DNA of 42,231 nucleotides from Comamonadaceae bacterium (GCA_025356545.1 JANXSU010000161.1:1-42231), one strand, 5' to 3'; numbered from the stretch's first letter, positions 26,490 through 36,407 are shown. The notes: generated from the letters alone by a model not told the origin. Made by a program: numbers and translations.

Positions 26490-27952
26490 GGGTTACTACC
26501 GTCCAGGGGTACCTCAATGTTTAGACGCGTCATTCGGTAGCGAATCTGGCGCAGACTCAAGCCTAACCGAGCTGCCGCTACGGTGCGATTAAAGCCGGTT
26601 TCCTGCAGTGTTTTGACCAGTATGTCCCTCTCCTGTTGATCCAGATGACCTTGGAGGTCTAGTGCGAGATGGGGCGATTTATGTGCTGAAGTTGGCAGTC
26701 CTGTGCTAAGAGGGGTAGCAAAAGGCGCAGCCGGGCGAACGACGTGCTGGTCAGGCCGATCAAGTTGTAGTTCCTTGCCCTCACTGAGTGCAACGGCGCG
26801 GTGCAGCAGATTTTCCAACTCTCGTACATTGCCGTGAAGCGGCAGTTGTCCGATCTGTTCCAACAAGGCCGATGAGAGTTGGGGTACGGCCAAACCTGAC
26901 TCGGCAGCAATCCGTTTGAGTAATGCCTCGCACAGTGCGGGTATGTCTTCCCGCCGTTCTCGCAGAGGGGGGATATTAATCTCAATCACATTAAGACGGT
27001 AATACAAGTCTTGTCGAAACCGGCCATTAGCGACCTCCGCAGCCAGATTTTTGTGGGTGGCACTGATAATGCGGACGTCTACCGACTCTTCCTGTGCGGC
27101 TCCCACCGGTCGCACATAGCGTTCTTGTATGGCACGCAGCAACTTGGATTGCATGGCTAAAGGCAGCTCACCTATCTCATCTAAAAACAAGGAGCCTCCA
27201 CGTGCTGCCTGGTAAAAACCTTCTCGGTCTTGCGTTGCCCCTGTGTAGGCGCCTTTTTTGACGCCGAAAAATTCAGACTCCATGAGGTTTTCAGGAATTG
27301 CGCTGCAATTCACGGCTATAAGCGGCCCTTGGCTGCGATGGCTGTTGCCGTGCAACGCGCGTGCGACCAACTCTTTGCCCGTGCCCGACTCGCCACAGAC
27401 CAGCACGGGGGCCATGCTGTTAGCCACCTTGGCGATACGCTCCTTGACTTGTTGCATGACACTCGAGACGCCCACTAGCCGATCCAAAGCGGCACTGAAA
27501 GTAACAGGGGCATACGAGTCCTTGAGTTTTGGGTCGCCTTCGGTCATATCCGGCCTGATCGTGCTACGCGCATCTTGTGCCGCCGAAGCAATGACTGATC
27601 GGAATTGTTTAAGGTCTATAGGTTTACTCAGGTAGTCAAAAGCGCCCGACTTGAGGGATTCGACGGCATTTTCTGCCGACCCATGAGCGGTGATGACCAC
27701 ACAGCGTTCACCCCGCGCAAGCGCGCGAAGCCGATGGATCAACTCAATGCCCAGACCATCTGGCAGGCGCATATCGGTAATCAAAACATCAAAACTACGT
27801 TCGCTTAACAACTGCCAGGCGTGTTCCAGATCCTCTGCCACGTCAACGTGGTAACCCTCCCTGAGCAAAGTCATTTCATACACCGTGCGCAGGTCGGGTT
27901 CATCGTCTACCACCAAAATTTTGGCTATGTGGTTTGTCGTGTTCATTGCCAT
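26486..27952 (-). CDS. pilR: Sigma-54 response regulator PilR (NtrC family)
   Basis: A 488-residue three-domain activator. Receiver domain (about 10-125) with acidic pair D16/D17 and phosphoacceptor D60 (LITDMRLPD). AAA+ domain with Walker A CGESGTGKELVARALH near 190, the sigma-54 contact loop as GAYTGA (the usual GAFTGA with the accepted F-to-Y change) and LDEIGELP. C-terminal Fis-type helix-turn-helix, GFNRTVAAARLGLSLRQIRYR. Pairing with pilS 28 bases upstream supports the PilR assignment, i.e. activation of the type IV pilin gene with RpoN; no pilin gene is in the window. Confidence 0.92.
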   Translation of the reverse strand: MAMNTTNHIAKILVVDDEPDLRTVYEMTLLREGYHVDVAEDLEHAWQLLSERSFDVLITDMRLPDGLGIELIHRLRALARGERCVVITAHGSAENAVESLKSGAFDYLSKPIDLKQFRSVIASAAQDARSTIRPDMTEGDPKLKDSYAPVTFSAALDRLVGVSSVMQQVKERIAKVANSMAPVLVCGESGTGKELVARALHGNSHRSQGPLIAVNCSAIPENLMESEFFGVKKGAYTGATQDREGFYQAARGGSLFLDEIGELPLAMQSKLLRAIQERYVRPVGAAQEESVDVRIISATHKNLAAEVANGRFRQDLYYRLNVIEINIPPLRERREDIPALCEALLKRIAAESGLAVPQLSSALLEQIGQLPLHGNVRELENLLHRAVALSEGKELQLDRPDQHVVRPAAPFATPLSTGLPTSAHKSPHLALDLQGHLDQQERDILVKTLQETGFNRTVAAARLGLSLRQIRYRMTRLNIEVPLDGSNP

Positions 27953-27980
27953 GGTGCGAGCTGGGAAAGTACGTTTGTTT

Positions 27981-29684
27981 TTATAAAGAGGATGATGGTG
28001 AAGTCAGAAAATCGACCACGAATTCATTGCCTTGCACAGCACTGCCTCGAGCTACGCTGATAGAGCGGTGGTGGGAAATGGCCGCACCATGGTCGACACA
28101 CAGCTCCCGGCAAATATATAACCCCAAACCACTTGAGCGACTTTCGGAAGAGAAGAATGGTTCGAATAAATGTCGCTCCACAGTGGTTTCCATGGGAGGA
28201 CTGTCGCTCCATACCGACAAACTCACCTGACCGTTGAGGTTTGTGCGAGTGGTAATTTGAATCGATTCAGCCTGTTGACTGGCAAAACGATGGGCATTGT
28301 CCAAGAGGTTAATCAAGACCCGTCGCAAATGCTCAAGCTCAAAGTTGACTTCCAATTGAGCTGGGGCAAGCTTGAGTGATAGTCGATGTTGGTTTTGTGT
28401 GTGCTCGGCCCAGTCTTTACAGATTTGATGCACGTTGTCATTCAAATTTAGTTTCAACGGCTCCGTGGTGTGAACTTGCTGTTGTACGCGTGCGATATTC
28501 AGAATTTCCTGGACGATTTTCTCTAGGCGCTTGGCGTTTTGCTGGACGATTGCCGTCAATTTTTTGTGTTCGGGCGAGTGGAGGTCTTCGCCCAACAAAG
28601 CATTGGCTTGGGAGATGGCAGCCAGGGGGTTGCGTATTTCGTGCGCCACAGCGGCCGACATGCGGCCCATACTGGCCAGTTTTTCTGTGCGCAGGCGGGC
28701 TTCCATTTCGCGGTGGTCTTGTAAAAACATGACGCATAGACTTTGTGTGTCGCCTCCTTGGGGCGCGGTTAGTCGGGTACTCGCCCGAAGCTGACGTGTG
28801 CCGTGACCCATCAGTTCTAGGGTGATCTCCGTGGGTGATTGGGGCTGGCTTGAAAATACCTGCTGCACTAGCTGACCCAGTGGTGCCCACCCAGAATTGA
28901 GAGATAGTTCGAAGGGCGTATGCAGGAGATTTTTCTCGTCAGCGCTCAACATGTGGCAAGCGGCGGGATTAGCGGCGTGAACAGTGCCGTAGGCATCTAG
29001 GACCAAAATGCCATCCGAGAGCGAATTAATCACGACATCATTGACCTGTTGCTGAATATTGGCCGCCACCTGGTTGCGCCTTGCGCGTTGTTCTTGACTG
29101 GCCAGACGGGCTGATAGTTGGTACGCCGAAATTGCAATGACAAAGCTTCCAACACCTGTGAGTCCTGCCTGGATGAAGCGGGGCGCTACATCACCCGCAA
29201 ATTGCAAAGTCAACCAACCCTCGTGTGCCAGCAACAATAACGTGATGCTCGCAGCTGTACCTAGCGCTAATAGTTGTGTGCCAAGAATGGCTGCCAATAG
29301 AACGGGTAAGGCCAACAGGGGGGTGTAGTTAATGCTGCCGCCCTGAAAAAACTGAAGTACAAAAAACACCATCACGTCTGCGCCAACGGTGTAGAGCCAT
29401 TGCAATTCAAACGATTGCCCCAATCGGCGGGGGGGCAGTCCCATACGGATAATCAGGGTGGCGACAAAATAAACCCCACTGATTACGATGAGTCCATATC
29501 CGCCGGTCTGCCCTAACCAGAATAGTACGCACTGAAGCGACAACAGCATCAGCCCCAACGTGACACGTGCCGTCATGAAGCCTAGCCAAAGCCGGTCAAA
29601 CTCCTCGCGATCATTGTGGGCACTCAACGCGAGGCCTGTGAGAGACAGACCAAACCAGGAAGATGCGTCGTCGACTCGCTTCAT
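27981..29684 (-). CDS. pilS: Sensor histidine kinase PilS
   Basis: A 567-residue membrane kinase. Six hydrophobic helices occupy about residues 38-195, as in PilS, followed by a PAS domain (VINSLSDGILVLDAYGTVHA), the dimerisation/phosphoacceptor helix with H348 in AAVAHEIRNPLAAIS, and an ATPase domain with NLLDNAHRFA (N box) and SSGLGLYICRELC (G box). It is predicted to phosphorylate the adjacent PilR. Its ATG follows directly after the TGA of the upstream small gene, indicating translational coupling. Confidence 0.92.
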   Translation of the reverse strand: MKRVDDASSWFGLSLTGLALSAHNDREEFDRLWLGFMTARVTLGLMLLSLQCVLFWLGQTGGYGLIVISGVYFVATLIIRMGLPPRRLGQSFELQWLYTVGADVMVFFVLQFFQGGSINYTPLLALPVLLAAILGTQLLALGTAASITLLLLAHEGWLTLQFAGDVAPRFIQAGLTGVGSFVIAISAYQLSARLASQEQRARRNQVAANIQQQVNDVVINSLSDGILVLDAYGTVHAANPAACHMLSADEKNLLHTPFELSLNSGWAPLGQLVQQVFSSQPQSPTEITLELMGHGTRQLRASTRLTAPQGGDTQSLCVMFLQDHREMEARLRTEKLASMGRMSAAVAHEIRNPLAAISQANALLGEDLHSPEHKKLTAIVQQNAKRLEKIVQEILNIARVQQQVHTTEPLKLNLNDNVHQICKDWAEHTQNQHRLSLKLAPAQLEVNFELEHLRRVLINLLDNAHRFASQQAESIQITTRTNLNGQVSLSVWSDSPPMETTVERHLFEPFFSSESRSSGLGLYICRELCVDHGAAISHHRSISVARGSAVQGNEFVVDFLTSPSSSL

Positions 29685-29906
29685 TCAGCGTTCCGCTTGT
29701 TTCTGATGCGCTTGACAGCAATACACACCATTGCGCCCCTGAACAGACTCTTTTTGTGGAATATGAACGCCGCAGTGGCTGCAACTCACTATGTTTTGTG
29801 GTGTATTCAAAGGGGAGGGCGGCTTGTTGATGGCATTTTTTCGCCGACCGGAGCGCCATAGCCACGCGCCAAACAAAAAGACCAGAAGTACAAGGAGGAA
29901 CTTCAT
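29685..29906 (-). CDS. Small membrane-anchored Cys protein (PP0621-like)
   Basis: A 73-residue protein: one N-terminal membrane helix (MKFLLVLLVFLFGAWLW), a basic linker, then a small zinc- or redox-like module with CSHCG and, further on, CCQAHQKQAER. This matches the small PP0621-type family often placed before pilS. Function unknown. Its start overlaps the upstream stop (ATGA) and its TGA abuts the pilS ATG. Confidence 0.85.
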   Translation of the reverse strand: MKFLLVLLVFLFGAWLWRSGRRKNAINKPPSPLNTPQNIVSCSHCGVHIPQKESVQGRNGVYCCQAHQKQAER

Positions 29907-30706
29907 GCGTTGCGCACAAGAATAACTTCAATCACGAAACGCGAGCCGACATAGGCCAGCAGCAGCAGGCCTGAGCCGATGTACAAAAGTCGAGCCGCTT
30001 GCCGTCCACGCCAGCCAAAGCGCGAACGACCCACCAACAATGTGGCAAATGTCAGCCAGGACAACACGGAGAAAATAGTTTTGTGATCCCACTTCCAAGT
30101 GGTGCCCGAGCCGTAAAGCGACTCCCTGAACACAATGGCCAGCAATAGCGTGGCCGACAGCAGTACAAAACCAGCCGCTACAAATCGAAATGTCAGCCGC
30201 TCCAGCGTCAACAAGGGCAGTCCACTACGGGCCTCTGTCGCATGCCGAATGCGATCTTCGGTGCGATTCATGAGCCAAGCATGCAAGGCCGCAGCGGCAA
30301 ACAGGCCGTAAGACGCAATGCCCAGAGCCCAGTGCAGTGGCAGCCAAGCCGACGCGCTGGCGTGCAGCATCTGACCCGGAAAAAATAAGGCCAACACAAT
30401 GACCAGTGCACCCAGTACCGAAAGTGCCCAGTGGATTTCAAGCTGCGGATAAACCCGGGTTTCAATCGCATAAACCATCGCCACCAACCAAACCGTCACT
30501 GACAGGGCTGGTGCAAAACCAAAGCGTGCTGGCTCATCCAGCAACCCCCATGCCAGCCACAGGCCGTGCAGCAACCAGGCCAGTACCAGCACGCCACGTT
30601 TGGTTGATGGGCGCATGCGTGTAGTCGCCAGAGCGGGCACGGCATAAGCACCGGCCGCAGCCAGACTCAAAATCAGGGAAGCCCAAGACGCACTCGCTAA
30701 AATCAT
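29903..30706 (-). CDS. Cytochrome c assembly (CcsA/YpjD-like) membrane protein
   Basis: A 267-residue integral membrane protein with about eight helices, of the CcsA/HemX type. LPLHWALGIASYGLFAAAAL around residues 125-145 and TTWKWDHKTIFSVLSWLTF around 210-228 carry the conserved histidines and tryptophan expected of haem-handling relatives. Its exact job is uncertain: members of this class are called inner membrane protein YpjD or cytochrome c biogenesis protein. It is divergent from ffh across a 130-base gap, a pairing usual in proteobacteria, and heads the run to pilS-pilR-ampD. Confidence 0.88.
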   Translation of the reverse strand: MILASASWASLILSLAAAGAYAVPALATTRMRPSTKRGVLVLAWLLHGLWLAWGLLDEPARFGFAPALSVTVWLVAMVYAIETRVYPQLEIHWALSVLGALVIVLALFFPGQMLHASASAWLPLHWALGIASYGLFAAAALHAWLMNRTEDRIRHATEARSGLPLLTLERLTFRFVAAGFVLLSATLLLAIVFRESLYGSGTTWKWDHKTIFSVLSWLTFATLLVGRSRFGWRGRQAARLLYIGSGLLLLAYVGSRFVIEVILVRNA

Positions 30707-30836
30707 GGCTAGAGTTTAGCGGTTTGCCTGTTCCTCACAACGTCAGACCCCCGTCTTGTCGTTGGCTATCGTGCGGCACACCTGCACATTACGCTCAATA
30801 CATGTTCTCCACGCATTAACCTCGCACTAAGTACCC

Positions 30837-31862
30837 ATGGCATCAGCCCTCACCGACAAACTCAGCCGCCTCGTCAAGGAAATGCGTGGCCAGGCTCGTA
30901 TCAATGAATCCAATGTGGCCGACATGCTGCGCGAGGTGCGTATGGCCTTGCTGGAGGCCGACGTGGCGCTGCCCGTGGTACGCGACTTCATTGCCCGCGT
31001 TAAAGAAAAAGCACTGGGCCAAGAGGTGATTGGCTCACTCCAGCCCGGCCAGGTGCTGGTGAGTATTGTTAACCGAGAGTTGGCGGTCACTATGGGCGAA
31101 GGGGTGAGTGACATCAACCTCGCGGCCCAGCCCCCAGCGGTGATTTTGATGGCGGGCCTGCAAGGCGCGGGCAAAACCACCACCACCGCCAAGCTGGCCA
31201 AACACCTGATCGAGAAACGCAAGAAAAAAGTGCTCACCGTCTCGGGCGACGTGTACCGCCCAGCGGCTATTGAGCAGCTTAAGACCGTCACCGCGCAGGC
31301 CGGGGCCGAGTGGTTCCCCAGCACGCCCGACCAGAAGCCGTTGGACATCGCCCATGCCGCGTTGGACTACGCTCGAAAGCATTACTTTGACGTGCTGCTG
31401 GTCGATACGGCCGGTCGTCTGGCGATTGACGAAGCCTTGATGCTTGAAATCCGCCAACTGCACACGGCCTTGAGCCCGGTGGAAACGCTATTCGTAGTGG
31501 ACGCCATGCAAGGCCAGGACGCGATCAACACCGCCCGCGCCTTCAAAGAAGCCTTGCCGCTGACCGGCATCATTCTGACCAAAACCGACGGTGATTCACG
31601 CGGCGGTGCGGCCCTGTCCGTGCGCGCGGTGACGGGCGTGCCTATCAAGTTCGCCGGAACCAGCGAAAAGATTGACGGACTGGAAGTCTTTGACGCCGAA
31701 CGCCATGCCGGGCGCATCCTGGGCATGGGTGACATCCTCGCCCTGGTCGAACAGGTCACGGCGGGGGTAGATATGGCCGCTGCGCAAAAACTCGCGGCCA
31801 AGGTCAAGAGCGGCGCAGGCTTTGACCTCAACGATTTTTTGGCTCAGATTCAGCAGATGTAG
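30837..31862 (+). CDS. ffh: Signal recognition particle protein Ffh, N and G domains (ends at in-frame amber)
   Basis: The first 341 residues of Ffh, the SRP54 GTPase that delivers membrane proteins to FtsY. The four-helix N domain (1-85) is followed by the G domain with GLQGAGKTTTTAKLA (P loop), DVYRPAAIEQL, DTAGRLAID, TKTDGDSRGGAA and FAGTSEKIDGLEVF. The frame stops at TAG 31860-31862 in AQIQQM-stop-QMGGLSS. E. coli Ffh reads QMKNMGG here, so the stop replaces a lysine with no indel, and the M domain continues in the same frame. Without the stop the protein would be 454 residues, the normal length. TAG is the working stop of other genes here, so a recoded genome is unlikely; possibilities are a base-call error, a nonsense allele, read-through or a two-piece SRP protein. 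Confidence 0.93.
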   Translation: MASALTDKLSRLVKEMRGQARINESNVADMLREVRMALLEADVALPVVRDFIARVKEKALGQEVIGSLQPGQVLVSIVNRELAVTMGEGVSDINLAAQPPAVILMAGLQGAGKTTTTAKLAKHLIEKRKKKVLTVSGDVYRPAAIEQLKTVTAQAGAEWFPSTPDQKPLDIAHAALDYARKHYFDVLLVDTAGRLAIDEALMLEIRQLHTALSPVETLFVVDAMQGQDAINTARAFKEALPLTGIILTKTDGDSRGGAALSVRAVTGVPIKFAGTSEKIDGLEVFDAERHAGRILGMGDILALVEQVTAGVDMAAAQKLAAKVKSGAGFDLNDFLAQIQQM

Positions 31863-31865
31863 CAG

Positions 31866-32201
31866 ATGGGTGGCCTGTCCAGCTTGATGGACAAACTGCC
31901 CGCGCAAATGGCGGCCAAAGCCGGCCAGATGGACATGGACAAGGTCGAGCGCGACGTACGCCGCAAAGAGGGCATCATCCAAAGCATGACGCCGCAGGAG
32001 CGACGAAAGCCTGAGCTCATCAAGGCCACCCGCAAGCGCCGCATAGCCATGGGTTCGGGCGTGCAGGTTCAGGACGTAAACCGCATGCTCAAAGAGTTCG
32101 AGCAAATGCAGGACATGATGAAGAAGATGAAGGGCAGCGGCATGATGAAAATGATGAAACGCATGGGCGGCATGAAAGGCATGCCTAAGATGCCTTTTTA
32201 A
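31866..32201 (+). CDS. ffh: Ffh M domain as a separate reading frame
   Basis: An 111-residue frame beginning at an ATG three bases after the amber codon of ffh and in phase with it. It is the complete M domain: MGGLSSLMDKLPAQMAAKAG, the RNA-binding RRKPELIKATRKRRIAMGSG helix-turn-helix, VQDVNRMLKEFEQMQDMMKK and a methionine-rich C terminus ending KGMPKMPF. This domain holds the signal sequence and binds 4.5S RNA. If the stop is real, the piece could be made by reinitiation from the neighbouring ATG (TAGCAGATG), but no separate ribosome site is visible. Conservation of the whole M domain argues against old decay. Confidence 0.88.
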   Translation: MGGLSSLMDKLPAQMAAKAGQMDMDKVERDVRRKEGIIQSMTPQERRKPELIKATRKRRIAMGSGVQVQDVNRMLKEFEQMQDMMKKMKGSGMMKMMKRMGGMKGMPKMPF

Positions 32202-32213
32202 TACTGAATTTTC

Positions 32214-35024
32214 ATGACGAAATCCACCATTTCTTTGCGTCAATTTAGCCTACGAACGCAAATCGGATGGGCCGTTGGCCTAATTGTGAGTTTTTCGTTT
32301 TTGATTCAAGCTTTGATGATGTTCGCAGTTTCAAGCGATGCGTTGAAGAAAAGTTTGTCGGGCCAGTTGGAGGTTCTGGTTAGTCGTGTTGCAGCCGAGC
32401 TGAACGACAAAGTCTTAATGCGAATCTCCGTTTTAGAGGCTATGGCCAGCAAGTTCCCTTTGGCTGAGTTGCAAAACGAAATCGGGGTTGAGCGCTACTT
32501 CCGCAATTCCCCGAGCCTACCGGTCCTGATTGACGACCTCTATCTGTTTTCACCTGAAGGTGTCCTGCTGGTTGATTGGCCTAAAGTGCCTGCAAGGCGG
32601 GGCTTGGATATGGCGGAGCGTGACTATATTCAGGGTGTTATCAAGAGTGGAAAAACGATAGTATCTAGACCTATTTTAGGGCGAGCAACCAAGGAGCCGA
32701 TCATTGTGATCGCCGTTCCGATCCTGAATGGCGATGGCAAGCTGATGGGCATTCTGGGCGGCGTTGTCAATCTACAAAGATCACGACTGCTTGAACCTTT
32801 GGCCACCACACGAGTGGGGCAGACGGGTTACTTCTACCTAGCGAGCAAAGAGCGAGTCATGATCGCCCACCCGGTTGCCAGCCGTATCCTTCAACGCGTT
32901 GGAAACCCCAGCGTCAATGTCCCATTTGACCGTGCGCTGAACGAGGGTTTTGAAGGTGTACTTGAAGGCGCTAACAGTTCCGGCGTGCAAGGCTTGGTTG
33001 GTTTTAAACGGATTCCACTTACCGGCTGGGTCTTGGCTGCCGTCTTGCCCTCTAATGAAGCCCTTGTTGCTGTAGATCAGTTGGCTTGGCGTGTCACGAT
33101 GCTGACGGTTATTTTCTTGGTATTGGTGTTGGGCGTGGTTTTTTTCATGGCGCGGCGTTTTACACGACCTTTGGAAATATTGACCGAATTTCTGAATTCC
33201 ACCCGAACACTTGCGCTTCCACCTTTGTTGAGGCACAGCAGCAAGGAAATTGACCGCTTGATCCAGGCGTTCACTCACTTCTTGACTCAACAAAAAACCG
33301 CTCAGGATCGGCTAACTCAGCTCACCTTTAGTGCAGAAGCGGCCAATACTGATTTGCGCGTTGCTGCCATCGCTTTTGAAGCCCAAGAGGGCATGTTCAT
33401 TACCGATGCCGAAGGTGTGATTCTTCGTATCAATCAGGCCTTCACGGACATCACGGGCTACACAACACAGGAAGCGCTTGGGCAGAAGCCGAGTTTGCTT
33501 AAATCGGGACGTCATGAGGGTAAGTTTTATTCAGAAATGCACGCAAGTTTGCAACTCAGTCGATCATGGAAAGGCGAGATCTGGAACCGTCGAAAAAATG
33601 GAGACGTTCACCCCGAGTGGCTCACGATCACGGGGGTGACCAATGAGGAGGGTGCGCTTAGCCACTACGTTGCCACTGTGACCGACATCAGTCAACGCAA
33701 AGCGTCTGAAGAAGAAATTGAACGCTTGGCCTTCTATGATCCGCTGACCCAGTTGCCTAACCGCAGGCTGTTGCAAGACCGACTGCAACAAGCGCTAGCT
33801 TCCAGCGCACGCAGTGAGCGCATGGGTGCGCTTTTGTTCCTGGATCTGGACAACTTTAAGGTTCTCAACGACACCTTGGGTCACGATAAAGGTGACCTGC
33901 TCCTGAAGCAGGTGGCCCAGCGCCTAGTCGGCTGCGTGCGTGAAGGCGATAGCGTGGCCCGACTTGGTGGCGATGAATTTGTGATCGTGCTCGAAGACTT
34001 GAGCGGGCAAGCGCATGAAGCCGCCGCGCAGGTCGAACTCGTCGGCGAAAAAATCCTGGCAACTCTGAACCAGCCTTACGACCTAAGTGGTCAAAAGTAC
34101 AGCAACACACCGAGCATTGGCGTGAGCCTGTTTTTGGGTCATCAAAACAGCGTCGATGAGTTGATGAAATATGCCGACCTCGCCATGTACGAGGCCAAAA
34201 AAGCAGGTCGATTCACTTTGCGTTTTTTCGATCCCAAAATGCAGGCAACGATCACCGCTCGTGCCGATTTGGAAAAAGATTTGCGCGACGGTATGCTGCA
34301 AGGCCATTTTTCGCTTTATTACCAGCCACAAGTGGACTCAGTGGGCCGCACCACCGGCACAGAGGCTTTGTTGCGCTGGCAACACCCTCAGCGCGGTGTC
34401 GTCTTACCCAGCGCCTTTATTCCATTGGCAGAGGAAACCGGACTGATATTGCCCTTGGGCCAGTGGGTGCTGGAGTCTGCCTGCAAGCAGTTGGTGACGT
34501 GGTCGATGAAGCCTGACATGGCGCACCTCAGCATTTCTATCAATGTCAGTGCGTCACAGCTTCACCAGTCGAGTTTTGTTGAGCACGTGTTGGCGGTGCT
34601 TGAGAGTAGCGGTGCAGATCCCCAAAAACTCAAGCTGGAGTTGACTGAGAGCTTGCTCTTCACCAATGTCGAAGAAAGCATAGTCAAGATGCGTGAGCTT
34701 AAAAAATGGGGCATCCGTTTCTCTCTGGATGATTTTGGGACAGGTTACTCGTCCTTGTCATACCTCAAGCGTCTGCCTATTGATCAGCTCAAGATCGACC
34801 AGAGTTTTGTCCATGATTTGGTGATGGACACCTACGATGGGGCAATTGTTCACTCCATAGTGGTTCTGGCCAAGAGTCTGGGCCTCCATGTGATGGCCGA
34901 AGGCGTGGAAACCGAGGGGCAGAGAGTGTGCCTAGCCAAGCATGGGTGTGACACTTACCAAGGCTTTTTGTTTGGCACACCGCTTCCCGTGGCTGATTTT
35001 GAACGGCTATTTCGCCGGGTTTAG
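32214..35024 (+). CDS. dCache-PAS-GGDEF-EAL membrane protein (c-di-GMP turnover)
   Basis: A 936-residue signalling protein. Helix at about 17-37, a periplasmic Cache-type sensor (about 40-285, with DMAERDYIQGVIKSGK and GQTGYFYLASKERVMIAHP), a second helix at about 288-312, a HAMP-like linker, a PAS/PAC pair (about 385-500) and a short coil. The diguanylate cyclase domain has intact GGDEF at 585-589 and an RxxD inhibitory site (REGD) five residues before it; the phosphodiesterase domain has E717-A718-L719, and DDFGTGYSSLSYLKRLP is present. Both catalytic motifs are intact, so the net direction cannot be stated. It starts 12 bases after ffh, suggesting read-through transcription, and ends two bases from convergent miaB. 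Confidence 0.93.
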   Translation: MTKSTISLRQFSLRTQIGWAVGLIVSFSFLIQALMMFAVSSDALKKSLSGQLEVLVSRVAAELNDKVLMRISVLEAMASKFPLAELQNEIGVERYFRNSPSLPVLIDDLYLFSPEGVLLVDWPKVPARRGLDMAERDYIQGVIKSGKTIVSRPILGRATKEPIIVIAVPILNGDGKLMGILGGVVNLQRSRLLEPLATTRVGQTGYFYLASKERVMIAHPVASRILQRVGNPSVNVPFDRALNEGFEGVLEGANSSGVQGLVGFKRIPLTGWVLAAVLPSNEALVAVDQLAWRVTMLTVIFLVLVLGVVFFMARRFTRPLEILTEFLNSTRTLALPPLLRHSSKEIDRLIQAFTHFLTQQKTAQDRLTQLTFSAEAANTDLRVAAIAFEAQEGMFITDAEGVILRINQAFTDITGYTTQEALGQKPSLLKSGRHEGKFYSEMHASLQLSRSWKGEIWNRRKNGDVHPEWLTITGVTNEEGALSHYVATVTDISQRKASEEEIERLAFYDPLTQLPNRRLLQDRLQQALASSARSERMGALLFLDLDNFKVLNDTLGHDKGDLLLKQVAQRLVGCVREGDSVARLGGDEFVIVLEDLSGQAHEAAAQVELVGEKILATLNQPYDLSGQKYSNTPSIGVSLFLGHQNSVDELMKYADLAMYEAKKAGRFTLRFFDPKMQATITARADLEKDLRDGMLQGHFSLYYQPQVDSVGRTTGTEALLRWQHPQRGVVLPSAFIPLAEETGLILPLGQWVLESACKQLVTWSMKPDMAHLSISINVSASQLHQSSFVEHVLAVLESSGADPQKLKLELTESLLFTNVEESIVKMRELKKWGIRFSLDDFGTGYSSLSYLKRLPIDQLKIDQSFVHDLVMDTYDGAIVHSIVVLAKSLGLHVMAEGVETEGQRVCLAKHGCDTYQGFLFGTPLPVADFERLFRRV

Positions 35025-35026
35025 CA

Positions 35027-36397
35027 TCAGGTCAGTGCGGTTTCGCGCACCATCACTTCGCCCCGCAAGCTGTAGTGCAGTGCCTCGGTAATGGTCACAT
35101 CCACCAATTGCCCGCTCAGCTGGGAGAACTGAACCTGCTCAGGCGCTTTAAAGTTCACCACCCGGTTGCACTCGGTGCGACCCATCAGTTCATTGGCGTC
35201 CCACTTGGAGGGCCCTTCCACCAGAATGCGCTGCACCGTGCCCAGGCGGCTTTGGCTGATGGCTTTGATGTTGACCTCAAGCACACTTTGCAGGTGCTGT
35301 AGCCGTTTGAGCTTGACCGCGTGCGGCGTTTCATCCGCCAAGTTGGCCGCCGGTGTGCCCGGGCGCGGGCTGAAGATGAAGCTGAAGGAGTTGTCAAACC
35401 CCACATCGTCAACCAGCTTCATCATTTTGTTGAAATCATCCTCGGTCTCGCCAGGGAAACCCACGATGAAGTCGCTGCTAAAGGCCATGTCGGGGCGAAT
35501 GGCGCGCAATTTGCGCACTGTGCTTTTGTACTCCATGGCGGTGTAGCCGCGCTTCATGGCCATCAGGATGCGGTCTGAGCCGTGCTGCACCGGCAAATGC
35601 AGGTGGCTCACCAGCTTCGGGATGGTGTCGTAAGCCGCAATCAGCGACGGTGTGAACTCATTGGGGTGGCTGGTGGTGTAGCGGATGCGCTCAATGCCGG
35701 GGATTTCTGCCACGTAGGACAGCAGCGTGGCGAAATCAGCCATCTCGTTGGACAGCGTCGATATGTCGCCCACCATGCGGGCGCGATAAGCGTTGACGTT
35801 TTGGCCCAGCAAATTCACTTCTTTCACGCCTTGGTCGGCCAGCCCCGCTACCTCGATTAGTACGTCTTCAAACGGGCGGGACACCTCTTCGCCGCGTGTG
35901 TAGGGCACGACGCAATAGCTGCAGTATTTGGAGCAACCCTCCATGATGCTGACAAAGGCCGTGGCACCGTCCACCTTGGCGGGAGGCAAGTGGTCAAACT
36001 TCTCAATCTCGGGAAAGCTGATGTCCACCTGCGGGCGGTTTTGCAAGCCGCGCTGGGTCAGCAAATCGGGCAGGCGGTGCAGGGTTTGCGGGCCAAACAC
36101 CACGTCCACATAAGGCGCGCGCGCAATGATGGCCGCACCTTCTTGGCTGGCCACGCAGCCGCCCACGCCAATCAATGCGCCTTTTTTCTTGAATTTCTTC
36201 ACCCGGCCCAGGTCAGAGAAGACCTTCTCTTGTGCCTTTTCACGCACCGAGCAGGTGTTGAAGAGGATCAAATCCGCCTCTTCAACGAGCAGTGTTTTCT
36301 CGTAGCCCTGCGCGGCCTGCAACACGTCGGCCATCTTGTCCGAGTCGTACTCGTTCATTTGGCAGCCGAAGGTTTTGATGAATACTTTTTTGCTCAT
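35027..36397 (-). CDS. miaB: tRNA-2-methylthio-N6-dimethylallyladenosine synthase MiaB
   Basis: A 456-residue radical-SAM methylthiotransferase that adds the methylthio group to i6A37 in tRNAs reading UNN codons. N-terminal UPF0004 domain with cysteines in [22 protein letters not shown] and VGGCVAS holds the auxiliary cluster; the radical-SAM cysteines lie in [20 protein letters not shown] (CxxxCxxC); the C-terminal TRAM domain begins around 385. The ATG at 36397 gives the standard [13 protein letters not shown] start. Convergent with the GGDEF/EAL gene at a two-base gap with no visible terminator. Confidence 0.96.
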   Translation of the reverse strand: MSKKVFIKTFGCQMNEYDSDKMADVLQAAQGYEKTLLVEEADLILFNTCSVREKAQEKVFSDLGRVKKFKKKGALIGVGGCVASQEGAAIIARAPYVDVVFGPQTLHRLPDLLTQRGLQNRPQVDISFPEIEKFDHLPPAKVDGATAFVSIMEGCSKYCSYCVVPYTRGEEVSRPFEDVLIEVAGLADQGVKEVNLLGQNVNAYRARMVGDISTLSNEMADFATLLSYVAEIPGIERIRYTTSHPNEFTPSLIAAYDTIPKLVSHLHLPVQHGSDRILMAMKRGYTAMEYKSTVRKLRAIRPDMAFSSDFIVGFPGETEDDFNKMMKLVDDVGFDNSFSFIFSPRPGTPAANLADETPHAVKLKRLQHLQSVLEVNIKAISQSRLGTVQRILVEGPSKWDANELMGRTECNRVVNFKAPEQVQFSQLSGQLVDVTITEALHYSLRGEVMVRETALT

Positions 36398-36407
36398 GGA
36401 AATTCTC

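Noticed and set aside
31860-31862. Reading the ffh amber codon as a sense codon under a recoded genetic code
   Set aside because: TAG ends at least three other genes in the window at their expected lengths, and the only tRNA present has anticodon CAT.
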